Assembly: GCA_943326025.2 (NCBI GenBank)
Contig: CALPRR020000153.1
Location: 1 to 6,032 of the forward strand
Reading direction: 5' to 3'
Source: Candidatus Kuenenia stuttgartensis
GTDB taxonomy: Bacteria > Bacteroidota > Bacteroidia > Flavobacteriales_D > Crocinitomicaceae
DNA length: 6,032 nucleotides
Shown: positions 1 to 5,459 of the stretch, in pieces
Layout of the letters: each line of letters starts with the position of its first letter
Numbering within the stretch: position 1 is the stretch's first letter
The notes under the pieces: generated by a model
Seen by the model: only the letters and a program-made list of their open reading frames with translations
Databases searched by the model: none
Told to the model about the DNA's origin: nothing
Program-made: the position numbers and the translations under genes

Positions 1-1
1 G

Positions 2-349
2 GAAGACATACGCGATGTATTAGCAATTGAAGCAACTCAAACATATAAAGGTATTTACCATGTTCTTGGAGGCATAATATCACCGATGGATGGAGTTGGT
101 CCGATGGATTTAAATATTCAACCTCTAATTGACAAAGCAAGAGAAAATAAAATCAAAGAAGTCATCTTTGCTTTAAGTCCAACAATGGAAGGCGATACGA
201 CAAATTTCTATCTCTTCAAAAAAATCAAAGAATTTGAAATAGAAGTTACTACTTTGTCTAGAGGAGTATCTGTTGGTTCTGAATTACAATATGCTGACGA
301 ATTAACGTTAGGAAGATCCTTAATTAATCGACAACCATTTAACTATTAA
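2..349 (+). CDS. recR: RecR recombination mediator, C-terminal part (5' end outside window)
   Basis: RecR works with RecF and RecO in the cytoplasm to load RecA on gapped DNA during recombinational repair. The frame is open from base 2 to a TAA at 347-349, giving 115 residues. RecR is normally about 200 residues, so this is the C-terminal half. It covers the Toprim-like domain and C-terminal tail: a [12 protein letters not shown] stretch, then the [11 protein letters not shown] motif with its conserved PT-x-EGD-x-T core, then [20 protein letters not shown] near the end, which is very characteristic of RecR. The internal ATG at 86 lies inside the conserved domain and is not the real start. The N-terminal helix-hairpin-helix and zinc finger lie upstream of the window. 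I see no clear terminator before the repeat-bearing spacer that leads to mscL. Confidence 0.95.
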   Translation, partial: EDIRDVLAIEATQTYKGIYHVLGGIISPMDGVGPMDLNIQPLIDKARENKIKEVIFALSPTMEGDTTNFYLFKKIKEFEIEVTTLSRGVSVGSELQYADELTLGRSLINRQPFNY

Positions 350-365
350 ATTGAATTTGGACTTC

Positions 366-387
366 GGACTTCGACTCCGCTCAGTCC
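366..387. repeat. Intergenic inverted repeat GGACT...AGTCC
   Basis: GGACT at 366-370 and AGTCC at 383-387 can pair around a 12-base loop. A second GGACT lies just upstream at 359-363. The local GC content is clearly higher than in the flanking AT-rich DNA. The core CTTCGACTCCGCTCAG resembles an intergenic repeat I recall from many Flavobacteriaceae genomes. That link is from memory and was not searched. There is no T-run, so it is unlikely to be a simple intrinsic terminator. Confidence 0.5.
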
Positions 388-390
388 ACA

Positions 391-416
391 GACTATTGAC
401 TATTGACTATTGACTA
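391..416. repeat. Tandem 7-bp repeat (GACTATT)x3 plus GACTA
   Basis: Three exact copies of GACTATT at 391-397, 398-404 and 405-411 are followed by a partial fourth copy, GACTA, at 412-416. The array sits 25 bases before the mscL start, in the putative 5' leader or promoter area. Simple arrays like this can change copy number by slippage. Any effect on mscL expression is speculation. Confidence 0.85.
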
Positions 417-441
417 AAAAAAATTAACTAAAATTAAAAAC

Positions 442-837
442 ATGTTAAAAGAATTCAAACAATTCATAATGCGAGGCAATGTCGTTGATCTTGCCATTGG
501 TGTGATTATCGGTGCTGCATTTAGTGGAATTGTAACTTCATTAATAACAGATGTAATAACACCACTCATTCTATCTCCAGCAATGGAAACTGCAGGTGTA
601 AATGACTTAGCTGATTGGGGAATAGGAAAAGGTAATACCATCAAAATTGGTAAATTTTTCGCTGCAGTAATTAGTTTCTTGTTGACAGCATTCATTTTAT
701 TCTTAATTATCAAAGGAATAAACCGATTCACTAAGAAGGAAAAAGACGAAAAAGATGCTGAAGCAAAAACACCTCCTGCTCCTTCAAATGAAGAGAAATT
801 ATTGACTGAAATAAGAGATTTATTGAAGAAAGATTGA
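442..837 (+). CDS. mscL: Large-conductance mechanosensitive channel MscL
   Basis: MscL is a pentameric inner-membrane channel that opens under high membrane tension to release solutes during hypo-osmotic shock. The 131-residue product has the usual family length. The N-terminal amphipathic helix MLKEFKQFIMRGN leads into the signature NVVDLAIGVIIGAAF at the start of TM1 (about residues 14-43), which lines the pore. A periplasmic loop spans about 44-68. TM2 follows (about 69-94, GKFFAAVISFLLTAFILF), then a charged linker rich in Lys, Glu and Pro, then the C-terminal bundle helix EEKLLTEIRDLLKK. The ATG at 442 is preceded by A-rich sequence (AACTAAAATTAAAAAC) without a Shine-Dalgarno motif, as is normal in Bacteroidota. 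The gene stands alone, about 90 bases after recR and 121 before the RRM gene. The family call is very secure. Confidence 0.97.
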   Translation: MLKEFKQFIMRGNVVDLAIGVIIGAAFSGIVTSLITDVITPLILSPAMETAGVNDLADWGIGKGNTIKIGKFFAAVISFLLTAFILFLIIKGINRFTKKEKDEKDAEAKTPPAPSNEEKLLTEIRDLLKKD

Positions 838-958
838 TACTAAAAAATATTTTTTCAAAAAAAAAGTGATTAAAAATAGCAAGCATTCATTTTTTGTCTT
901 ATTTTCGATTTTTAAAAATAAAAAAACAACGTTTAAATTATTATTTTCATAGCTAAAA

Positions 959-1597
959 ATGGCCAGTATTTTTGTTGCTAAATTAGATTTTGGCGTAACT
1001 GAAGAAGAATTAAGAAATCTTTTTGAACAGTACGGAAGAGTAGCTAAAGCTTCAATTGCTTTAGATAAAGAGACAAGAAAACCAAGAGGTTTTGCTTTTG
1101 TTGAAATGAATGATGCTGCTGAAGCTGCTGAAGCAATTAAAAATTTGGATGGATCTACAATAAATGGTCGTCAAATTGCAGTTAAAGAAGCTGATCAACG
1201 TCCAGACAATAGATCAGGAGCACCAGGTGGAAGACCTGATTTCAATAGAAATGCACCTAGAGGAAATGATCAAAGACCAGGCGGATTTAACCGTAATCAA
1301 AATATTCAATCAGAATATAAAAAACCGATTGATGATAAACCTGTAAACTTCACACCTGCTCCTTCTCCAGATTCAATTAAACCAGTTGTCCGTAAAATTG
1401 ACAAAGACAAAAAACCAAAAGATTGGGATTCTGAAGGTAGAGCAAAAAAACCAAAGATGAATGCCTACAAGAAAAGTGGTAAAAATCCTAAGTTTTTTGA
1501 TGACGAAGATGATGACGATTGGGATTTACCTTTAAACAAATTTGACGACGAAGAAGATTTCGACGATGATGAAGAATACGAAGATGATGAAGATTAA
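959..1597 (+). CDS. RRM-domain RNA-binding protein with RG/N-rich linker and acidic tail
   Basis: The 212-residue product starts with one RNA recognition motif (about residues 3-78). RNP2 is IFVAKL at 4-9 and RNP1 is RGFAFVEM at 43-50, with the aromatic residues that stack on RNA bases. A flexible Arg/Gly/Asn/Pro-rich segment (about 80-115) follows, then a Lys-rich stretch (KKPKMNAYKKSGKNPKFF), and finally about 35 residues made almost only of Asp and Glu. Single-RRM proteins are common in Bacteroidota and Cyanobacteria, where they bind RNA in the cytoplasm. The target here cannot be read from the sequence. The acidic tail could compete with RNA for the basic linker, which is inference. The 121-base upstream gap and the terminator at 1623-1653 suggest a monocistronic unit. 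Starting at 959 places RNP2 at its usual distance from the N-terminus. Confidence 0.93.
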   Translation: MASIFVAKLDFGVTEEELRNLFEQYGRVAKASIALDKETRKPRGFAFVEMNDAAEAAEAIKNLDGSTINGRQIAVKEADQRPDNRSGAPGGRPDFNRNAPRGNDQRPGGFNRNQNIQSEYKKPIDDKPVNFTPAPSPDSIKPVVRKIDKDKKPKDWDSEGRAKKPKMNAYKKSGKNPKFFDDEDDDDWDLPLNKFDDEEDFDDDEEYEDDED

Positions 1598-1622
1598 TTA
1601 ACATCATTTATGACAAATACTC

Positions 1623-1653
1623 AAATGCCTTTCGAAAGAGAGGCATTTTTTTT
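1623..1653 (+). terminator. Intrinsic terminator of the RRM gene
   Basis: AAATGCCT at 1623-1630 pairs perfectly with AGGCATTT at 1641-1648 around a 10-base loop (TTCGAAAGAG). The 3' arm runs into an uninterrupted T-run ending at 1653. It lies 25 bases after the RRM stop codon and just before ssrA, so it separates the two transcripts. Confidence 0.9.
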
Positions 1654-1654
1654 G

Positions 1655-1662
1655 TACATTTG
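1655..1662 (+). promoter_or_regulatory. Candidate Bacteroidota -7 promoter element for ssrA (TACATTTG)
   Basis: TACATTTG matches the Bacteroidota -7 consensus TAnnTTTG exactly and lies 12 bases before the first base of mature tmRNA. Transcription would then start a few bases upstream of 1675, leaving a short leader for RNase P to remove. A TTG-type -33 element is not obvious at the expected distance, because the terminator of the RRM gene occupies that space. Confidence 0.45.
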
Positions 1663-1674
1663 TACCAGTTCTTT

Positions 1675-2075
1675 GGGGTCGTATTGGATTTGACAGCAAT
1701 AGCAGTTGTTGAGTATAAGCATGTCGAGCGTTGTGGTGAAGCTCGTAAATATCTTGTCACAAAATATAATTGACAACACGTCATACGCACTTGCTGCTTA
1801 ATCTATTAGATAGATATAGCTTTATTCCAGCTGAAGTTTAGTAAGCGGAACGAGTACTCTCTTCAAAAACTCCGCCTGATAGGTTTTGGAATACGAGGGT
1901 TCATCTAAAACAGGATAGTAACAATTTAGCTTCGACGTTGTTATGAAACTCAAGAAGATAAGCTTGTAATTGGGTGTTCTTGTCCGTTTGCAAGTCGAAA
2001 ATTAATCACGAACTAAGCATGTAGAAACCTTAAGAATTCGTTGTTTGGACGAGGGTTCGAAACCCTCCGACTCCA
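1675..2075 (+). ncRNA. ssrA: Transfer-messenger RNA (tmRNA)
   Basis: tmRNA with SmpB rescues stalled ribosomes and tags the unfinished protein for degradation. The ends form a tRNA-like domain: GGGGTCG at 1675-1681 pairs with CGACTCC at 2068-2074 (one G-U pair), with A2075 as discriminator. The T-arm GAGGG-TTCGAAA-CCCTC is at 2051-2067. GGATTTGACAGC near 1686 and ACTAAGCATGTAGAAACC near 2012 are typical tmRNA core sequences. Pseudoknot PK1 can be drawn from CGAGC (1725-1729) with GCTCG (1741-1745) and TTGTG (1731-1735) with CACAA (1758-1762). The tag frame ends with codons for YALAA and a TAA at 1799-1801. The best resume codon is GAC at 1772, nine bases after PK1 and preceded by TAATT (U at -5, A at -4, as in E. 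coli), giving the tag DNTSYALAA. The 3' CCA is not encoded directly after A2075 (CTCCA follows), so it must be added. The gene appears intact despite the adjacent island. Confidence 0.95.
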
Positions 2076-2186
2076 CTCCACAGGAAAGCACACCAAAATC
2101 GGTGTGTTTTCCTTTTTTACCCCCTCCAAAAGTCTTATCAGCATTGAGTATTAGAGAAACGACTCGATTCATTTCGAGGGTTCGAA
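2050..2186. repeat. 12-bp direct repeat CGAGGGTTCGAA: ssrA T-arm and recombinase interior
   Basis: CGAGGGTTCGAA occurs at 2050-2061, in the tmRNA T-arm, and again at 2175-2186, inside the recombinase frame. A shorter match, ACGAGGGTTC, is also in tmRNA at 1893-1902. The inner TTCGAA is palindromic. The repeat could be an attachment-site core or a remnant of one. However, the recombinase codons at 2175-2186 read as a normal part of the protein, so chance is possible. Confidence 0.5.
2083..2118 (+). terminator. Intrinsic terminator of ssrA
   Basis: GGAAAGCACACC at 2083-2094 pairs with GGTGTGTTTTCC at 2101-2112 over 12 base pairs (one G-U) around the loop AAAATC, followed by six T residues at 2113-2118. 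It lies 7 bases after the tmRNA discriminator base and is clearly oriented for ssrA. It also lies inside the - strand recombinase reading frame, where it encodes the Lys/Gly/His segment KKGKHTDFG. Confidence 0.92.
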
Positions 2187-2820
2187 CTGAATTTTTCTCA
2201 AATACCATCTTCCGAGGAAAAATCGAACCAATTATACGTTGCTTTGTTGCTGTATCTCTTTGCATGTATAGCTTTTCGATGTTTGAAAGTAGTTCAATAC
2301 TACTATCAATTTTGGATTCAATATTTAGTAAAGTGTTACTTAATTTATTCAATTCTCTTGTTGAATTTGTGATAGTTGTTTCAATTTCGATTTTAATTTC
2401 TTTGTACTCTGCTGATGTTATTTCACCATCAAGCATAAGTCCTCTAGCATTTGTGGAACGAATATTTTGCTTTGTAATTTCTTTTTGAATTTTCTCGATT
2501 TCTGTTTTGCTTTCTTTATTGTTCTTCTTGATTTTATCTTTGATTATTGCACCTAATAATTGAAGTCGTTTTGCTTTAAATTTGAGCTCACCTAATAAAT
2601 TAACAAAAGCAACATTTACAATATCTGCTTTTTGTCGTTCTTTGCACCCCTTCGAACAATGATAGTAAGGATAGTAATTTCCCCACCTTCCTTTGGAAGA
2701 GGATGCAGTTAGTGTCAAACCGCAAAGAGGACAAATCAAATGTCCACGTAAAGGAAATTCATCACGAAGTAACTTGAAAGTTTTAGGAACTTTTCTTTTT
2801 CGGCCTTCAAGAACATCTAG

Positions 2821-3648
2821 AATGAAATCAATAGGTTAAATGAGGATATTTCAAAATTAAAATATGAACTAGAATCTGTAAAAATTTATAATCAATTCAT
2901 GAATTATTCTTCGTTTACTAATTTATCTGAATTAAATAAACTCCAATCACTTGCCACCCCCTCTTTATCAAAAGCCAATTTTTACAGATATTATTATGAA
3001 GTTTACCTTCTACATCAATTAAGAACTGATTTTAATCTTACAAATCTAAATGATGTAGTTGTTCTAGAACTTTTACAAAATCGAAGAAAAGAAATAGAAT
3101 CCCGCCAATTCGATCAATTCAAGGAATCCGAAGTAATTAATAGTGTTATTTCTTTAGATAAGCAATTTATATCAGATAAATATTGCGATTACAAAACAAT
3201 TTTATCTCAGACTTTTTTAGAAATGCTTAGAAATTTCTACTATCAAGATTTAAGCGATGAATATTATATTAATGTTTATAATAAATTCGTTCTTACATTT
3301 TATAATCTGAATGGTGCTGGAAATGAATCAAATGTTACTCAATTGTATGAAATCAAAAATAATACAATTATTCCGATTGACGTGTATGAAAATATTCTTT
3401 TAAATATTGAAAATAAAATGGTAAAACATTTCGGAAAACAATGTGTAATTTCTCGAGATTTTACAATTGCTAAAATAAATGGACAATACGAAGTCAAATG
3501 CTCGATTGGACGAGCGGACGATCCACCATGTTGCGGTAATGGCTTAATAAAATTCTCAACCATAGATTTTATCACCTACAATTTGAATTCCTTAATGTGG
3601 GGAAATAAAAATGGAGACGGAGATGCAGTATCTTGGAAAGCGTTTTGA
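2821..3648 (+). CDS. Unknown island protein, probably N-terminally truncated
   Basis: I do not recognise this gene. The first ATG is at 2899 (249 residues), but the same frame is open back to 2821, directly after a TAG at 2818-2820. The extra 26 codons spell a heptad-like sequence (NEINRLNEDISKLKYELESV) that looks like genuine coiled coil. This suggests the true 5' end was lost at the junction with the recombinase remnant, although ATG 2899 could serve as a new start. The protein is soluble, rich in Tyr, Asn and Leu, with no signal peptide or membrane segment in the visible part. A mostly helical region extends to about residue 150 counted from ATG 2899. A C-terminal part follows with a motif DPPCCGNG around two adjacent cysteines, and the end is WGNKNGDGDAVSWKAF. 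No catalytic motif is identifiable. The downstream gene is convergent. Confidence 0.65.
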   Translation, partial: NEINRLNEDISKLKYELESVKIYNQFMNYSSFTNLSELNKLQSLATPSLSKANFYRYYYEVYLLHQLRTDFNLTNLNDVVVLELLQNRRKEIESRQFDQFKESEVINSVISLDKQFISDKYCDYKTILSQTFLEMLRNFYYQDLSDEYYINVYNKFVLTFYNLNGAGNESNVTQLYEIKNNTIIPIDVYENILLNIENKMVKHFGKQCVISRDFTIAKINGQYEVKCSIGRADDPPCCGNGLIKFSTIDFITYNLNSLMWGNKNGDGDAVSWKAF

Positions 3649-3764
3649 TTTATTAGAATTAGAAGATCTACAGAAGAAAGAAGACGAAACAAGCTCCAAA
3701 CTTCGTGACTAGATTAGGCAAATAATTTGGAGGATCGTCTCTTTAATTCAATTTTGTACGTCAA

Positions 3765-4526
3765 TTAGTGCTCACCTTCTGGGTCATCAAGAAATCTCTG
3801 ATGGAAATTAAGTTCAAAAACACCGTCATCAATTGATAAAAAATAACGAATTAATTCACCCTCGGGTCCGAAGTAATCAACTATGAATTTACCCTCCCCA
3901 CTAGCATAAATATCGTAGCTATAAAAGTACCACAATGTTGAAATTTTCCGGAATTCAATATTTGCACTGCCAACATATTTCTCAAAGCCAAAAATTGGGT
4001 CAAATTTGGAAGATTGAAGAAGATTGAAACGTAGAAATATTTCTTCATTTATTGTCGTTTCTAATTTGATATTATTTTTAATCTTAATAACATGCAATTC
4101 TTGCGTCTCACCGGCATAATCACCTTCATTGATTCTAAATGGCTTTTTTGAAATTTCTATATTGGTTTTTCTATTAAACTCCTCTAAATCGATTTTAAAC
4201 TTTTCATTTTCACGAGTGAGTTTAGAATTATCCTTATCAAGATTTGAAATAGAAGTTTCAAGTTCTGAAATGCCAAGTTTCAATTCTGAAATTTCAGAAG
4301 TTAACAACGTAATTGAATCAATCAAACTTTGGTTTTGCATGATTAGATTTTCGCCAGATGTCCGAGATAATTCTAATTGTTCCTGAAATACCTTTTCATT
4401 CTTGATAATAACTTGGTTCAAACTATCAATATCAGATTTAAAGGAAGAAATTTGTTCCTTCTTAGTCTGAGAATAAGCAGGTAAAAAGATTAAAAATGAA
4501 ACAAAAAGAAGGATTATATTTTTCAT
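3765..4526 (-). CDS. Secreted coiled-coil protein of unknown function
   Basis: The 253-residue product begins with a clear Sec signal peptide: MKN, a hydrophobic stretch ILLFVSFLIFLP, then AYSQ, with cleavage expected near residue 19 or 20. AYSQ ends are common in Bacteroidota exported proteins. There is no lipobox cysteine, so it is probably periplasmic or surface-exposed and not a lipoprotein. Residues about 22-120 form a long coiled coil with regular Ile/Leu spacing (ISELKLGISELETSISNL). From about residue 130 the sequence alternates hydrophobic and polar residues with many aromatics, as in a small beta-rich domain, ending DDPEGEH. No named family is recognised. ATG 4526 is well placed before the signal peptide. 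The downstream neighbour is convergent and the upstream hydrolase is co-directional, 66 bases away, so the two could share a transcript. Confidence 0.85.
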   Translation of the reverse strand: MKNIILLFVSFLIFLPAYSQTKKEQISSFKSDIDSLNQVIIKNEKVFQEQLELSRTSGENLIMQNQSLIDSITLLTSEISELKLGISELETSISNLDKDNSKLTRENEKFKIDLEEFNRKTNIEISKKPFRINEGDYAGETQELHVIKIKNNIKLETTINEEIFLRFNLLQSSKFDPIFGFEKYVGSANIEFRKISTLWYFYSYDIYASGEGKFIVDYFGPEGELIRYFLSIDDGVFELNFHQRFLDDPEGEH

Positions 4527-4570
4527 ATTGTAATATAATTTAACTGATAATTTTATTTAGTTTATTTTAT

Positions 4571-4596
4571 CTAGACTATGATGTTCGCAAGTCTAG
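4571..4596. repeat. Inverted repeat CTAGACT...AGTCTAG at the hydrolase 3' end
   Basis: CTAGACT at 4571-4577 is a perfect complement of AGTCTAG at 4590-4596, with a 12-base loop. The TAG stop codon of the hydrolase (4593-4595, - strand) lies inside the stem. In the direction of the hydrolase transcript the hairpin is followed by ATAAAATAAA, not by a T-run, so it is a weak terminator candidate. It could instead be an RNA 3'-end stabiliser. Confidence 0.5.
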
Positions 4597-5075
4597 GTAT
4601 TCGAAGTTTTTTTAATTAATTCATCAAAAACATCACTAAAAGCCTCTATTGGAGTGCGATGACCATGTTTTCCAATTCTAATTGTTGCACCCATATTTTG
4701 CAAAATCTTGAAATTTTCAATCGGAGAAATCAAATCATCCTTCTCTCCTAACAATGCCCAAACTATAGATTTTACTCGTCCATCGAGCAATATTTTTGGT
4801 TGAAATGGCCGTGAAATTAATGCGGGATTAAGTAAAAGTAAAGTGGTGGAATAATGCGTTCCAATATGGGATGCAAAATAACCTCCTATACTTGAACCAA
4901 CAATTAAATGAGGTTGAAATTCTAGTACTTTTTCCAAAGTTTGAGAAAAAAGATCTTCATTTGTAGCATAATCCATACTTGGAGCTACAACATCAAATCC
5001 TTTTGAGCGCATGAATTCAACTTTTGAAGATTTATTGCTGCTCTCTAACCCATGGATAAAAAATATTTGTTTCAT
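4593..5075 (-). CDS. YqiA/UPF0227-like alpha/beta hydrolase (small esterase)
   Basis: The 160-residue product has the layout of the small YqiA-type alpha/beta hydrolases. These are cytoplasmic serine hydrolases with esterase activity on short acyl esters and an unclear natural substrate. The first strand and oxyanion region is IFFIHGLESS (residues 4-13). The nucleophile elbow is G60-S-S-I-G64, so the catalytic serine is Ser62. The acid is expected in LLGEKDDLISP (Asp113 or Asp114), and the histidine in GKHGHRTP (His139, or His137). All three triad members are thus present in order. The length is somewhat shorter than the roughly 190 residues of E. coli YqiA, reflecting a reduced cap. There is no signal peptide. 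The start at 5075 is immediately before the first beta strand, as usual for this family. Tight family assignment is from motifs only; a related small hydrolase family is possible. Confidence 0.8.
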   Translation of the reverse strand: MKQIFFIHGLESSNKSSKVEFMRSKGFDVVAPSMDYATNEDLFSQTLEKVLEFQPHLIVGSSIGGYFASHIGTHYSTTLLLLNPALISRPFQPKILLDGRVKSIVWALLGEKDDLISPIENFKILQNMGATIRIGKHGHRTPIEAFSDVFDELIKKTSNT

Positions 5076-5230
5076 AGCTATCTATTTAATGATTCAAAAA
5101 GTGACTAAAATTTATAATTTTCTAAAAATATGAATTTCTACGATTCATTTCAATAAATTATTTAATATCTCCAAATCTTCCAAAAAGGGTTTCGAGAATA
5201 GGTCAGTGAACTCCACTATTAACTAATTTT

Positions 5231-5272
5231 AAAAAGTGTAATTGATTGTTTTATAATCGATTACACTTTTTT
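5231..5272. terminator. Strong, potentially bidirectional intrinsic terminator
   Basis: AAAAAGTGTAATTGATT at 5231-5247 pairs with AATCGATTACACTTTTT at 5255-5271 over 17 base pairs with one wobble, around a 7-base loop. It is A-rich on the left and T-rich on the right, so it can stop transcripts in either direction. On the - strand it would end the transcript of the gene at 5460, about 190 bases after that stop codon. On the + strand it has no gene directly upstream, which is unexplained. Confidence 0.85.
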
Positions 5273-5354
5273 ATTTTAAAAGTTAGCCCACATTTAGACC
5301 CTACTTTTTATTTTTTCAATTTTAACTAAAGAAAACATATGATTTTTTGAAAAG

Positions 5355-5379
5355 TCGATATCTAATAAAAAAATATCGA
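5355..5379. repeat. Inverted repeat TCGATAT...ATATCGA
   Basis: TCGATAT at 5355-5361 and ATATCGA at 5373-5379 are perfect complements around an 11-base A-rich loop. The stem is short and AT-rich with no adjacent T-run. It could be an operator-like dyad or chance in AT-rich DNA. Confidence 0.35.
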
Positions 5380-5459
5380 TTCTCAAATTTTTTAATCACA
5401 GAGAAATACAAATCAACGGCGAAATGTTTTTACGACTAACTTTAGGTGAATTTCTGTTT

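Larger units (their letters stand above)
2002..2835 (-). pseudogene. Serine site-specific recombinase, C-terminal remnant; 3' end antisense to ssrA
   Basis: The frame is open from just inside a TAA at 2836-2838 to a TAA at 2002-2004, giving 277 residues. Codons before the TTG at 2739 are clearly homologous too (DVLEGRKRKVP, then RDEFPLRG), so no internal start should be used. Visible parts are the end of the 'Recombinase' domain, a zinc ribbon with Cys pairs in ICPLCG and YHCSKGC (residues about 35, 38, 60 and 64), a long Lys/Glu-rich coiled coil, and a C-terminal segment with an SVRTLEMNRVVSLI motif. This is the DNA-binding half of a large serine recombinase. The N-terminal resolvase domain with the catalytic serine is absent, so the product cannot be active. 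The last 24 residues or so (containing SEGFEPSS) are encoded by the antisense of the tmRNA 3' end, which marks ssrA as the probable insertion site. Confidence 0.85.
5076..5459. other. 384-base gene-free region with two inverted repeats
   Basis: This AT-rich stretch separates the hydrolase from the last gene and should contain the hydrolase promoter near its left end, though no convincing -33/-7 pair was found. It holds a strong terminator-like hairpin (5231-5272) and a second inverted repeat (5355-5379). GAACTCCACT at 5208-5217 shares ACTCCACT with the ssrA 3' end. A 23-codon - strand frame (GTG at 5216 to TGA at 5145, reading EFTDLFSKPFLEDLEIL) has protein-like composition but is too short to call. 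No RNA gene is recognised. Confidence 0.6.

Noticed and set aside
414..731. - strand open frame of 105 codons opposite mscL
   Set aside because: It is the antisense shadow of the strongly conserved mscL gene and its translation has no domain-like features.
841..875. A/T palindrome AAAAAATATTTTTT after mscL as a terminator
   Set aside because: The stem has no G-C pairs and there is no proper T-run after it; AT-rich chance explains it.
1608..1790. - strand open frame across the 5' half of ssrA
   Set aside because: It is antisense to the RRM terminator and tmRNA; the RNA gene fully explains the sequence.
2045..2488. + strand open frame of 147 codons
   Set aside because: It begins inside the tmRNA T-arm and is the shadow of the recombinase coiled coil; its runs of Ser, Ile and Phe are typical of antisense Glu/Lys codons.
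3339..3575. - strand open frame of 78 codons
   Set aside because: It is the complement of the C-terminal part of the unknown + strand gene, which has better composition and length.
3611..3712. Short + strand frame (ATG 3611, 33 residues, reading KRFDLLELEDLQKKEDE)
   Set aside because: The composition is protein-like, but it overlaps the end of the longer gene in another frame and is too short to call. It could be a frameshifted gene end, but the longer frame ends naturally in WKAF.
4129..4386. + strand open frame of 85 codons
   Set aside because: It is the antisense of the coiled-coil region of the secreted protein and has a shadow-like Ser/Leu/Phe composition.
5145..5216. 23-codon - strand frame reading EFTDLFSKPFLEDLEIL
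   Set aside because: It could be a gene fragment, but it is too short and overlaps the possible attachment-site remnant; there is no independent support.
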